This document shows, in pieces, positions 31,231-43,900 of a stretch of DNA of 64,000 nucleotides. Under the pieces are notes generated by a model that was not told the origin of the DNA, did not search any database, and saw only the letters and a program-made list of their open reading frames with translations. Position numbers and translations under genes: made by a program. The stretch is taken from positions 62,001 through 126,000 of the forward strand of contig ML986705.1 in NCBI GenBank assembly GCA_010094045.1, in the 5' to 3' direction. How positions within the stretch are numbered: position 1 is the stretch's first letter; every line of letters begins with the position of its first letter. The DNA comes from Lojkania enalia (lineage: Eukaryota; Ascomycota; Dothideomycetes; Pleosporales).

Positions 31231-31679
31231 GAATGCTTTCTGGCCAATACTGATAGCCACAAGCGCCATGAGCGGGGCGAGAAACGAAAGCGGCTTCTAG
31301 AAGAGGAAGTCCTATCCTCCCGCGCTTCACCTAAGCTGCCCTCAAGACGAGTACGAACAACTGAAAGTCAATTTAGAATACGATCAGCAAGGCTCAGACT
31401 AAGGACTAGAGGGAGCTGTGGGACGTAGTGAGAGCGAACTCTCGTGTTGTTCGGGTTGGCAATGTCAGCAGTAGCAATTAGGGAGCCAATGCTTAGAGGG
31501 CCATCCAAGAAGGGCGTGTATCACCCATCTAGGCATCTTACATGTCACATAACTAATACAATTGGCGTACTCGTTTTAACACCACTTCGTGCAGCCCACT
31601 CGCTCAACTAAGCCTATAGCAACTTTTCGCGAAGTAATAGACGAACTCCCTTGCAACCAAGTTCCCATCTATCGCTGTC

Positions 31680-32051
31680 CTACTTTTTCAAATCCTTCTC
31701 TAGATCGTCAAACAGTTGCTCAACAGCTTTACGAGCGTCTGTATCCCCAATGGGCATATCAGCCTGGGCCCAAACTTTATGAGAATCTTTGTCTGCTAGC
31801 TGTTTCAAAGTCTTATCGTCCGCCCCTTTGTTAACCTGGAACTTGTATCGTTTATACTGTTTCCCATTCTTGGTGAATGCTTCGCCATTATCTAATCGTG
31901 AACCGATTTTCTTGTCGTTATTTCCTGATTGAGCTGGGGCAGCCCTCGTACCCGCAGTTCCTTGCCCGTTTGCTATCTTCTGCACGCGCGAATTGCTCTG
32001 GAAGACCCAAGTTTTGAGACTTTCGAGGGATGACTTTAGTGCCCGACTCAT
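31680..32051 (-). CDS. Small hypothetical protein, 123 aa
   Basis: Clean ATG-to-stop frame in otherwise decayed DNA. It begins MSRALKSSLESLKTWVFQ and ends VEQLFDDLEKDLKK. It is hydrophilic and lysine-rich, with no signal peptide or membrane segment. Residues about 52-105 (GSRLDNGEAFTKNGKQYKRY and on) look like a compact folded part. I do not recognise the family. It is divergent from the APH-family gene at 32888, with about 840 bp between. Absence of stops and balanced codon use support a real gene. Confidence 0.6.
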   Translation of the reverse strand: MSRALKSSLESLKTWVFQSNSRVQKIANGQGTAGTRAAPAQSGNNDKKIGSRLDNGEAFTKNGKQYKRYKFQVNKGADDKTLKQLADKDSHKVWAQADMPIGDTDARKAVEQLFDDLEKDLKK

Positions 32052-32887
32052 GGTGACTAGATCGGTTCAGTCGGATAATTGATAGAAATGATCCGGTGGG
32101 AAACTGATATACTTACTATGCAAGAGGTTGAAGAAGCTTTGGATGTAAGTGAATTCGATAGCTAAAGGCCTATGTTCCTGTATCGGCAATTAGTATGGGA
32201 ATAAGTAGATGGGGAGGTGGATGGGGGGGTGGAAGAACGGACTGTGCAAATTGGAAGGTAGTAATGATGCGATGGAACGCTCGTGTGATCACTATGCTGG
32301 CATTAAGACTTTGGTGAAGGGAAGGCTCTTTATAGCACTTCTATTACGGCTACGGGGTGTTCTCCCCAAGTTTGCGCGCGGCAAGAGGCTCGAGGTTTCA
32401 TCCATGGCTGGCAATGCGACTGGTTGGTTGATTGGTTGGTTGATTCAATTTGGTGGATTATACACAGGGGCTTGGGGCTATGAAGCCCCAGATCCTGGCG
32501 TGGGGCCGAAAGTGCAAGATGGCGACTGGAGTGCTTGACGCGCGCTAATTGACGAGTTCTTGGCGATGCTAAATTTTTCGCGAACAAATGGTCTTCCCAG
32601 GACACGCCCATCATCAGTCATATGTGATCACACTTGGAAATATTTGTTGAGGATTATGCAGAAAAGAGCTATTTTAATCAGATACGCCCGCCATTGGAAC
32701 GTATTAAGCAAGAGAACCATGGGAACCCAAGACTCCTCTCCTCGGCCAGTCTCACGAGCGTTGCTACCTGGTAAATTATCCCGTGCCGAAAGCGTTGGTC
32801 GTATTACTTATTTAATCAGACCTGAAGTATAGTGATGATCTCTTCAATTATACTCGAGGTCGCTTTGTTTGTGATGAAGAATATGAG
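32052..32887. promoter_or_regulatory. Divergent region between the 123-aa and APH-family genes
   Basis: No gene supported. A short repeat TTGGTTGATTGGTTGGTTGATT occurs at about 32424-32445. Core promoter motifs are not clear. Confidence 0.3.
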
Positions 32888-34521
32888 ATGTCGCAGCGCC
32901 AAGTCCGCTTCAATGTCAACGAGCTAGCTCGTTGCGCCGCCGAAGCTATCGGAGCGAAATCATGTGTTAGCATTGAAAAGTATCCCGATGGCATGTACAA
33001 CAAGAGCATGCTTCTCACCATGGACAATGGCTCTCAAGTTGTAGCCAAAGTTCCAAATCCAAATGCTGGCATACCTCATTTTACCACTGCAAGCGAAGTT
33101 GCGACAATGGATTTTGTACGCTTCGTCTCAAGAATCATTGTGTGCAGGTACGTTAACTAACGTACTACAGGCACGGAATGCTTTGGGAACTCCCGTTCCC
33201 AGAGTCTTGGCTTGGAGTTCCAAGGCCCAGGAGAATCCCGTTGGTGCAGAATATATCATCATGGAGAAGGTTCCAGGAATTGAGCTAGAACGGGTTTGGC
33301 CAAGTATGAATATCAAAGACAGACTTGCTCTTATCAAGACCATTGCTGGCTTCCAGAAAGCCTGGACCTCAGTTTCCTTCAAGAAGTTCGGGAGTCTATA
33401 TTACGCAAAAGATCTAGACGAATCAACTGGAAATGGGCCACTATACGTCGATGCAAATGGGATCGATATCATAGATGAAAAATTCGCTATTGGCCCATCT
33501 ACAGGACGCGAATCAATCGACAACGGGAGAGCGACTATCAATTTTGATAGAGGACCATGTAAGATTTCCGTCTTTGAAAAGGAGCTCCTTTGACTGATAA
33601 GGGCAAGGGAACTCTTTAGAGGAATATCACAGTGCAATTGGACATCGAGAAATCGCCTGCGTTAGTCAGCTGCCTCATTTGCCCAAGTCTCCAATAACTC
33701 TTTGCGGCCCGGGAACCTACCAGCCAACAAGAGCAAGAAAGCTTAGGGCCTTGCACTGCTATCTCAAGTTGATCAGATTCCTCCTCCCTACAGATCGAAC
33801 TATTTCATCGGCGCATCTCTGGCATGGCGACCTACATGTTGCTAACATCTTCGTGAATCCTTCGGAACCTACCGAAGTTGTGGGCCTTATAGATTGGCAA
33901 TCTGCCGAATTATCTCCTCTCTACTTCCATGCCCGCCAACCCCATATCCTCGACTATGATGGCCCGCCTGTCTCTGGTTTAGAGCGGCCACAGCCACCAA
34001 AAGATATGGAAAAGCTTGAGGCAAACGCAAAGAAGCATGCAGAGACTTTATATCTACAGCAATCACTCTGTTCTCTCTACAACACTCTGACTCACTATCA
34101 AAACCCACAACTTTACGCTGCGCTTGAGTTCCAGCAAACGACGAGCTACCTACTTCTACTCCTAGCTCGTAACCTCCTCATTGATGGGGAAGCAACCTAC
34201 CTCTTGCAAGTGGCTGAGTTAGAGGCAACATGGGACGCTCTTCCTGGGACTAAAGGCTGGACTTATCCATTCTCCTTTTCACCAAAAGAACGGGAAGAAA
34301 TTGAGGCTGACGTTGAAGGCGTGGTGCGCGGTATGGAAGCGATGCGTTCAATTAGGGAGAATATGGGTGAATTATTTCCTGAGCAGGGAATAGTGAGGCA
34401 AGACCAATACGAAGAGACGCTAGACGCATTAGCGCAGATGAAGGACCAGGTTATTAAGAAATTTGCTAGCACTGAGCAGGAGAAAGAGATCTGGCAGAAG
34501 ATGTGGCCTTTCGGAACTTGA
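32888..34521 (+). CDS. Aminoglycoside-phosphotransferase (APH)-family kinase-like protein
   Basis: Three exons: 32888-33115, 33171-33558 and 33602-34521, giving 511 residues. Intron 1 (GTACGC...CTACAG, branch CTAAC) and intron 2 (43 bp, GTAAGA...ATAAG) are needed. The second joins RGP to a Trp codon (T|GG) and keeps the frame. The N-lobe carries NGSQVVAKVPNP and EYIIMEKVPGIELERVW. The catalytic loop HGDLHVANIFV has D282 and N287, and the metal-binding Asp is D303 in GLIDWQ. The family includes fungal mitochondrial AIM9-like proteins and many small-molecule kinases; the substrate is unknown. The C-terminus is helical. Only the splice model is uncertain. Confidence 0.85.
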
Positions 34522-35273
34522 GAGTTTACTTGGATGCTACGATATGGCAATGGAAAGCCATGGCGCTGGAATCGGCTGATCAGTGAGATGCGTTGAAAAA
34601 TGACTCCTGTAATAATACGCATTCTAATATTACTTCGAATGACTTTGTATAAAATGGCAGACCAAATGAGGGAAGGCGCTTGAGTAGAGGGTAGGGTATC
34701 GACTCCAGTCGTAGTAAGATATTCTCGGTTTCAGCTCTCTTATTCCAGCCTCTTCCTCTTCCTCTATGGAGTCTTCATCACCTACGGAACTCTTAGCGCA
34801 CAACATAGATCGAAATCTCACTTCAATCTACTAGATACACCATAGAACTAACGTTCTATTTCATCGTGTGAAATTTCAAGCGTATCTTGCATCTTTTTCA
34901 CGACAGCTTCTTCTGCTCCTTTGGGCATTTCGTCGATTACACTGCAAACAAATTCAAAGAATAAATATTCGGGGTCTTCTTTTCTCGTTCCTTATTTGAC
35001 TCCATCTATAGCACTTTGGGATCGATCAAGAAACTTATCCACAACTGCTTCATTCCCACTCTTATTGATGAGATATTTCCCTAGTGATTGCCGATTGGTA
35101 AAAAGATTCTTCGCTTATGTATCCTAGAGGATGCTCAGGCAAGCTTTAAGAAAATTGAAGGGCATGATTAATCTGTGGAATCTACTGGGTAGTGTTGGCG
35201 AGTTCTGTTATTTCAAAAAAGAGGCGACGCGGGGAGTGAAGCAAGCGATATAGTTCAACGCCAGGCAGCAGTC
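34522..35273 (-). pseudogene. Decayed minus-strand coding fragment
   Basis: Between about 35130 and 34850 one minus-strand frame reads SLGKYLINKSGNEAVVDKF, stop, then DPEYLFFEFVCSVIDEMPKG and VVKKMQDTLEISHDEIER. Its composition is clearly protein-like. A shorter block at 34821-34630 reads DEDSIEEEEEAGIRE. The family is not recognised. Stops and missing ends point to a relic gene. Confidence 0.35.
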
Positions 35274-36400
35274 TTGGCAAACACGGCGGGGACCAGAATG
35301 GGACCCTTTATATCTGATGTGGCGTCAACCGCTCCCACACATAAGGGCAGCAAGGAACAATGGCCCCGACTAGGAAATGCCCTGCCTGAAGACACCGAAG
35401 TCAATGCAATTCTGAGTTCTTGTACCACAAACTTAACGCTAGAAATATGGTTCTGGAAGCTGTCTCGCCCGCGGAACTTAGAACGCAGGGTGGGGTGCAT
35501 ACGGAAATCGGGTCAAACCATTTAATCCAGCTGAGCTATGACCGCACCACTTCCGAGAAGAGTGAAGCCACAAGCGTTACGACGCTACCTACCGAAGCCA
35601 AAAAAGAGCTAATTCGATCGAGGAATCAAGAACTTCACTTAACCCGATCACAGCATAGGATGATAAACCAAAGAATATTATCGTAGACGACAATGGGGAA
35701 CAGCCCATTATTATCGATGATGACTTAGACTAGGGTGTGAATCTCGACGAGGGGAATGAGAGGGACAGTGATAACGACGTCGACATTAAGAATAAGAACC
35801 TCCAGTCAAAAAGAGGTTGCCCGAGTCATCGCTCTAATGGGATGGTTAATTGGACGACCAAGAAATATGAAGAGGAAAGCACGATGGCACTTTCCTTAGA
35901 GTGGGAGGAGGTATAACGGCGGTGGTTTGCGGTATCAGGCTTCAGGAAAGTCAATCGAATATGGCGATTCTGGGCACTTGAGGCGAAGATGGAGCGTGCA
36001 CGTCAGCGCTTATGAAAGCGGTCGGGGTTCCTTACGTTCCGGGCAAGCACGCAAGCTTTGCACCAAGTGGTTCAGAATTCAAGAGATGGTAACGGGAATA
36101 GTCAAAGCTGGAGATAATTAATTTTTCAACAAATATGAAAAGTTTTATGAACTTCCACTCCGATTAAGTAACAAGCTACCACTATGAATAAATGAAAATA
36201 GTGGGTGGGCCGCACATCACAGCTTGCAACCAAAGTCCACCTAAGCGGTTTCGACGGTTTATGACAACTTCTGACTGAAGAAAGGAGGGTGCTACAGGAA
36301 TTACCATGCTATCGTACCCCAGCAATTACATCACTTGCGATTCAAAGCTTCACCTCATGTGCTACATTCGTTCTTTCCCAATGATTCCTACCTCTCTCCT
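35274..36400 (+). pseudogene. Decayed plus-strand gene of unknown family
   Basis: Reads in several frames with stops. An acidic block (IIIDDDLD, NERDSDNDVDIKNKN) is followed by NWTTKKYEEESTMALSLEWEE, RRWFAVSGFRKVNRIWRF and LEAKMERARQR. Composition is protein-like over about 1 kb. No domain recognised. It lies between the APH-family gene and the lipase-like gene. Confidence 0.35.
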
Positions 36401-36526
36401 TCCTTCTTTATGTTAGTAACTATAAGTTACCCTGAAGAGTATATGTCACGGATGCCCTACCTGAGTCGTGTGACAACGCTCGCAAAGAGTAGGTACATGA
36501 AACCGACTTCGACCGCCTGTATAGCG

Positions 36527-38406
36527 TTAGTACAGGGTTTTATCTTTAGGCGTAGAGACGACTATGGTAAGGCTCTGTGGATAGGAGCCTACCGTATTCT
36601 CAGACGTAAAAACGCCGATTTGGTCTGCGTGATCAATCGTCGCATTTTCTCCCAAATACCAGTACTTTCGTTTCGCACTAGCCATATCTTTCATATCAAT
36701 TCCTGGCCCCGGAAAAGGACCTGCTCCATATTCGGCACTCACAGGTCCACTCATTGACTTGGTATTTACAATACCATCATTCCTTTGGTATTCCTCTGAC
36801 GTAATGTGGTCCAGGACCCGTGATCCTTGTTGGTCCAGCTGGTAACCACCCATGGCGTAAGCAGGAACAGCGATTGCTGGTAACATGTCTGCACGAGGGA
36901 CTTGGCTTCCGGGACGCGGAATACGAGAGAAGTAATTCATACTTCCGAGGTGCCTATTAGCGACGTCTGTGAGCCATGCCGCAAAGTCCCTGAGTTGTGG
37001 AAGGAAAGGGAGTTGTGAGAAGATTTGGAAAACACTTGACAAGGCTCTACCCCCCACGCCAAATGGATTAAAGACCTCATTGAGTGGAAAGAGAGCAAGG
37101 AATTCATTGACATCTTGTTGACCAAGAGTACGATTGGGGAATGGATTCGTCGCGCAGAAGGCCATGGTAAAGTAGTAAGTATGCTCTGACGGGTCTGGAG
37201 CAAAGTCGTTGAGGCTGGCCACACCCAGGATGCTATTATCATGAAGTCCATGGAGGTTAGAGTTCCACCAAAACGGGACAATGTTGGAAAGCCGAGTGTG
37301 CATGGCGCTCAATGACTCATCTTCTAGCCTGTAAAAGCCCCAATGATCGAGCTGTAAGTCGTAAAATCTAGATCTTGGAGGATCAAATGACGTTGACCAG
37401 ACTAATCGCGTAAGAGCTTCCAAGAAATTCGGCGGAAGAAGATTCTACAAATCATTTTCTCAACTTATCTTGTTCGGCTGACCGATCTTAGGAATCGACT
37501 ACGTACCTGTACCACATCCGTCACGGTCGTCCCTTTGTAAGGCGTGCCGATTGTAACAACTGACCCGACCCAGTCTTGATGATTCTCGGTTGGGAAATCC
37601 GGACCTGGGAATAAATCTGTGTGTGTGCCTGTAAGCAGCTCTATAAGATAACGGACACTGTTCCCTCCTTGTGAATGACAGACGAAATGGACTGGCCGCT
37701 CCTTGCCCCACGCCCAATCCCAGTTATCTGGAAAATCACCGAAGAGTACAGGTCGCCAAGTCCACGCACGTTGTAGAAATCCAAGAGGCGCAGCTGGATG
37801 CTGGCTACCATAGTTGATGTTTATTCTTGTAGGAACATCAGTAGGAAGGTCATAGCCCCTATATATTGATTATTACATATAATACGGGCAATTTGGCACT
37901 CGATACCTTACCTATCGGTCCCGTTGTTGATGTTTCTAAGCTGTGTCCAAATTTCGCATGCACGCTCCCGATTACTCGACACAGGTCCAATCCTGGCAAC
38001 AATGACTTTATACCCAGCCCGAGCCAATATTGCCGGTAGGTTTTCAAATCCTCCCCAGTAGTTGATGGTTCCGAAAAGTGGCCGTCCCCAGCCACTAAAT
38101 CCGGATACTACCCCAAGAAACTTAGTCAAGCTATCTGATTGTCAGATCTGGTATAGACATCTCACCTAACACGATTGGGTCGTCAAGGTTCTGAGTCTGG
38201 CCTTGCATTGAATTTGCCAATTCCCTTAGGGCTTGAATTCCATCATTTCCAGAGCTGATTGGGATATCACTAGGAAAAGAGCCTTCGTGTTCCTTGGGGT
38301 CATGTTCAGAAGTGGTCCTCGAGAGCGTTCCGAACGATGGTGACCGCTCTCCCAAACGTACCTGAATCAAATGGGAAAAGATTTCCGCATCCATAGCGGA
38401 AGACAT
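36527..38406 (-). CDS. Lipase-like alpha/beta hydrolase
   Basis: Four exons on the minus strand: 38406-38166, 38134-37912, 37858-37507 and 37444-36527, giving 577 residues. Introns 2 and 3 (53 and 62 bp) are clear. Intron 1 is only 31 bp (GTGAGA...ATCAG), but skipping it gives a stop after 13 codons. The nucleophile is S217 in CHSQGG, with likely Asp D495 (NDGIV) and His H544 (IDHADQIG), as in the staphylococcal-type lipase family. FSGWGRPLFGTINYWGG and GYKVIVARIGPVSSN form the core strand region before it. No classic signal peptide is seen, so an intracellular role is likely. It probably hydrolyses acyl esters; the substrate is unknown. Confidence 0.85.
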
Positions 38407-39374
38407 ACGAAATCACGAAGATGACTCTGTTTTAGAAGCTGTCCACAAACAGATATCGGGCGAACAGGTAGGGGACGAGTGTCGAGTGGCTCTCCGATAA
38501 CAGAGCAAAAAGGTATTATAAACTAATCCTACACATGTTGACAATAGCTTTTCCAGCTCGAGTTGATTCTAGTAGAAGTTTATTGGGATGAGCTGATTCT
38601 ATTATCACAAGCTTGATGAACGAATGTTATAATTAATTCACCCCAACAAATGTGATTAAGTTTAGCGAACCGTTATCCCGAAAATATACTCAAAAAACTG
38701 ATATTTTAAAGCTAAACATCTCTACAACAACCAATGGAAAAGCCATGAAAATTTTACCAATGGCTATCTTATAAATAATCTATAGTACGTTAGGATTTTA
38801 GAGTCATAGCTCTGCAGTTATCTACATAGCCAAGATAAATTGGGGGGGCAAGCACACCTAATTCTTGGAGACCAAGGAATGGACCATGAGAGGGCTACGG
38901 GTCGAGAACCGGACTTTTCCAGCGGCGTAAAAACCTAAAAACTGAGTTCTAACTAGGTGCTCAGCGCCGCAAAACGCTATCTGCCAGCCCTGGGGCACCC
39001 CCGCACACTACCATCGAATCCATCATCGCAGCTGCCGCTTGCACTAGCCAAAGCCCTCCTCTCCATCCAACGACGAATTCACTGGGGGTCTGCATTGTCG
39101 ATCCGGCGCTTGGCTGAAGACTGTGCGGCCGTCTGCGATATGAAATGATGATAGTAGCTCCGGCGCCTTAGAGCGGATCCTTGAACCATCCCGAGGGCCG
39201 CAGCGCGAAACACCGAGCCCTAGCAAATGACCATCGGCGCAAATGTACCATACGCGGAGTATTTACCACCCCGGCATCCTCGTCGACGAAGTTGGCCGAC
39301 CTTCTACCTGCAATCGATGACGGGGTGCGCCAAATCCTGGGAATCCAGAGGCGGGAGGATCAAGTGTCGGTTGC
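38407..39374. other. Gene-free region upstream of the lipase-like gene
   Basis: AT-rich to about 38.85 kb, GC-richer afterwards. Weak coding-like scraps on both strands near 39.0-39.4 kb give no domain. Presumed to hold the lipase promoter near 38.4-38.6 kb. Confidence 0.35.
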
Positions 39375-39524
39375 TGTCACATGTTTCTACTATCCTATTA
39401 TAGTTGGTCTGTTTTTCAGGCCTATATAGTCTCGCCATTGCCAGCTTCTAGCGAGGCAGGCCATTTACCCTCCTTCAATACATCAATATTTGCCTCAGCA
39501 ATTGATGCTCCCTGATACGCGACA
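39375..39524 (-). mobile_element. 150-bp solo LTR, copy 2
   Basis: Read on the minus strand it starts TGTCGCGTATCAGGG and ends AACATGTGACA. Perfect 5-bp target duplication (GTTGC at 39370-39374 and 39525-39529 on the plus strand). Contains GACTATATAGG, a likely TATA. Confidence 0.88.
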
Positions 39525-39529
39525 GTTGC

Positions 39530-40923
39530 TGTAGATGAACCACAAGCTGCTTCACATTTTGCCGGCCTAGTATCAAAATTTTTGGCCGAATTGCGGAGGA
39601 ATTTACGCAATTGCTTGCTTGAGGACTGTTGGAAGGCAATTTTGAACACCATACTGAGGCGCCTGGTAGGTCACGGCCAGGCACGCTGAAGACGCATGCC
39701 TGAGGAGGTAAACTTCTTGGTGATTCTGGAGGATCCGGTGGACTACATGCCAACTTTATATGCCAGTTTAGAATTCCGATTTTAAGCCAAAAATTTCGTC
39801 CCCCAACGAGTTACGAAATAAAGATCCCGGCAAAATGCGCACTCCTTCACACTAGCAAAAAGCACTCTACCTAACTTCAGCCTAGATGATGCTGTAGGTA
39901 CTGTAGCTACCGAATCTGCCTTTGTTGGGTCTATATCATCACCGTTACTATACACTCAATCAGCTGCGTCAACAAGCAGCACTAAGGTTCTGGATCCATA
40001 TTGCATATCGATACCGAAACCGATATCACAATTTGGCTCACACACGATGCATTCGTGCAGCAGCACTAGCAGCGACTGGCTGATTGCTGGGCATCTTTGT
40101 CAATACTAAGCAGTCCCCATGCGGATGACATATGTAATTGGTTTCTTTTAGTTGTGTAAGCGAAAGGGCTGAGTCTAAGCGGGAGTTTGATTAGTTCACA
40201 CAATCAAGCCGCGATTAGTAGTGCTTAGATGCTCACGATCCTTAGGGATATAGGTCATCAGGCAGTGTGAGACACGAGCTTAGAATCTGATCTCAGATTC
40301 TAGACGCTTAATGCAGAGCTTGTGCATTTTCTAACTCGGATACTAGCTTGGTACAAAGTAGGGTTCAAGGACACCATTGTGGTGAAGCTAGACTACACTC
40401 TGAGAAATGGAGCATTTGAGTAACTATCAAGATGAGGGATAAATGATATCTGTCAACACATGAGACATTTGTCTTTATTTTTGCCTGGATTCATCCTTGT
40501 AGAAGCTCCCTCTATAAACTTTCTGTTCACTAAGCCTGTATAAATATGGTCGAGACATTACGTGTCACTCGCGTCCTTTCGAATTAGGCTAAAAAGTAGC
40601 TTTCATTACCTGTTCTATTGTGGACGCAAATGGCTGACCTGCGTATCGAGAAACATGAACGCTGCTTCCACCTCCGGCCTAACTAATGATGGCGAAGATT
40701 GAATCACATGCCAGACAGCTCAATAAGCCATAGTGAAGTGGATATCTCAGCCACAGCCACTTTGTACTGCCTGCTACACGCCTCTATTTGCCAGTAGTTG
40801 CTCTACTAATGTTCCTCTACAAATATATTGGCATAGACATAATATTATATTACTCACCCCTGGAAATCTACTTACCTCCATTCCAACAATTTCCTCTGCT
40901 AAAGCCCGCAATAATCCCTCTTT
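39530..40923. other. Decayed region before the HET-NACHT pseudogene
   Basis: No gene supported. Stop-rich and AT-rich from about 39.8 kb. The last 200 bp may hold the old promoter of the HET-domain gene. Confidence 0.35.
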
Positions 40924-43900
40924 ATGCGTCTTTTACGGTCTTCAGATGACGGCATATTCAACCTGGTCGAATTTTCTAGCAAGGGCATTCAGCCACATGA
41001 TATTCTCTCACACACTTGGGGGCCAGATAATGAGGAATTTACCCTAAAAGATATAAGAAAGAGCATAGGCAATGCTAAGGCTCGCTATGCGAAGATTCAA
41101 TATCGCGGAAAGGAAGTCGTAAAGGACGACCTCCAATACTTCTACGTAGAAGCGGTTCTGAGCTTGCAGCAGCCATTAATCCATGTTTAGCTGTATCAAA
41201 ATGCGTCAAGATGCTACGTATATTTATGTGATGCATTAGTTGGTGATATAGTACAAGACAGCAACTTCTCCTGAAGATGGAAGCCAATATTCAAGAGAAA
41301 TAGATTGTATACTCGTGGCTAGAAACTTCAAGAACTTGTTGCGCCGACATCAGTCAAGTATTTCTCTAAGGGGAAGAGCTACTCAGTAATAAATAATCAC
41401 TTGAGCAAACTATGTGTGAGATAACTAGAATCTCTATTAATGTCCTCTAAGGAACCCGTTACTTTGTTTTCAGGTAGATAAAAGCATGTCATAGACAGCA
41501 AATCGCTAAACAAAACGTGAAGAAAATGCTGCTTATATATGGAGGATGATAGGAAAAGGCGTTTGCTCGACTGCGGAAGAAGATCAAATGAACCTCACAG
41601 AACGAACCGCCTGTTCTGGCACTCGCATTTCTCACCGAGAAACCAAAGCGAAATCGCGAGCTGCCTCCGACCCTGCAATCCAAAGAAGAGCATAAGAGGA
41701 TGCCGACGGAATCATTGAGATTCGATTAGATAGACTTGCGCTAGATGAGCATCAAGAGCGCTCGTGTTAAAACCCATAAATGGCTGTTGAAAAATTCTGA
41801 ATACGTCGCTTAGCTTAATGCCATAAAATTGAGCGAACATTATGGTTTCTTGTGGATTAAAGAAAAGCTTGAAACTGGAAAGTCGACAATAACCAAATTC
41901 GCTATGGGTAATGCACCCAAGTGGGTGAAGGATAAGCTAGCTATCTTGTCCTTCTTCAATGCGCGAGGCGAGTCCCTAGAGAAGTCGACCGGGGGAACAC
42001 ATGAGCCTCTATTACTGCAACTGCTCGAACGAATCCCAGAGCCTCAGTGCGTTTGTAGATCGCTTGGCCTACCAATATTTAGCAGCAACTTATACCACCC
42101 ATGGATAGTCGAAGCGCTAAATACACTATCAGGGGAAGTTATCTAAAGCATTGGAAAGTTATCTGTAATTTTTTAATCGACAAGTTAGATGAATGCAATA
42201 AACGATAGATCCAGGACATAATATCATTTCTTGAAAACCCTAGCGAACTCACTATGCTAGCTGGCATCAAGTTCCATGTCTTCTTCTCAAGTAGGCATTA
42301 CATACACATTACCACTGGAAGAGAGTTAAGTCTGGTTCTTGAAGGAAAAGAAGGCCATGACTAGGATATTACGAACCATATCTACAGGGAGTTAAAGATT
42401 GGGCGTAATATGCTTGCTTAGTGGATGCACGCAGACCCTAAAGAGAAGGCTTTCTGAATATTTATGTGGATTTCTCTTGTTGTAAGAATACTAAATGAAG
42501 AACATGGTCACGGGCATATGCATGCATTTCGACGACGACTTCAGGAGATTCCTGGCGATTTGCATGAGCTGTTCTGCCATATTATTTTGCGCGACTCACG
42601 CAAGAGAGACAAACTAGTCCTATATCTTCAGTGGGTTCTCTTCATGAGGCAATGGCTGGCTCTGGAGCAGCTGTAATTCGCTATCTTTTCCGGTTTCAAA
42701 CCTGAGGCGCCGTCAAGATAATGTTTTGAAGGAATCACAGGAGATCAAGGGATTTTTACTTGATTCATCCAAGGGCCTCGTTGAAATTACAACATTTAAC
42801 ACCCAGAAAGCGCAATTTCATTCGCGAATCGGTAAAGGATTTTCTTCTGAAAAGCATGGACTTGGAAGCTTCTGGCTCAACATTGCGAAAAACCTTCAAG
42901 GCCAAAGTCACGAGCGGCTAAAACAGTGCTGCCTTATTTACATAAGCATTGACTTTTTCCAGCGATCTAGAAATTCCGAGAATCATTCACAAGCTTCATC
43001 GCAGGAAGCTGCAGATATATGCCGGTCAGCAACAAGTGCATTCCCCTTCCAAGAGTATGCTGTAAGCAATGTGCTATGCCATGCAGACATTGCTGTCGAA
43101 CATGGTATCGCTCAGGAGATACTTCAGAGCTTCTAGCCTAATCGTTGGATTAAGCCCGCTAATCTATTCGGAAATATAAAATACGCTGATATACAGAATG
43201 GGTGAACCTTTTATATGTATTGACGGAGAGAAATATGTTACACCCCATCAAGGTTTCTGCATCTGTCTCGGCACAGCTTACGGTTGGCTACGAGCGCCAC
43301 AAGCCTCCATTATTCGCAGCTCTTGCAAATGATAGTAAGGAAGCCATACAAATATTTCTTAGAGCTTACTCTGTTAATCGGCCTGCCGAGAGACAACTTT
43401 TAGAAGTTTACGCTCAGTACATCCTTGATAGAGGAAGGGAAAAGGGTTTGAACGAGGTTTCTGGTTCTCGCGACAGAGGTCCATACTCTCATATTTAGTA
43501 GAGCTTGGTGATCAAGTGTTGTTTTCTCTTGTGTTTAATAAGGAGAGAACTCCGCCGGACATTGAATCACTTGAGTATGCCGTTAAAAATGGTCGCTCAG
43601 TCGTAGTCAAATTAACACCCGAAAATGGAAAGTTTGACTATTCTGGTCCAATGCTCTCATTGGCAGCCAAGAATGGACACAATACAATGGTCAAGCAGCT
43701 ACTCTAGGTAGGAAATATCGATGTAGACTGAAGGGATTGCTATGGAAAGACACTGCTATCGTGGGCGGCAGGGAATAGACATGCGGATGTTGTCAAGTTG
43801 CTGCTCCAGACAAGCAAGGTCGACGCGGACTTGAAGGATGAGCGCGGGCAAACGCCGCTATCAATGGGGCCAGAGAATGGGCATAAGGCAGTTGCCCAGC

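Noticed and set aside
39422..39652. Conserved protein tail ending KWPAS...GETI, seen in several places
   Set aside because: The shared part lies exactly within the 150-bp solo LTR bounded by target duplications, so it is translated LTR and not a gene.
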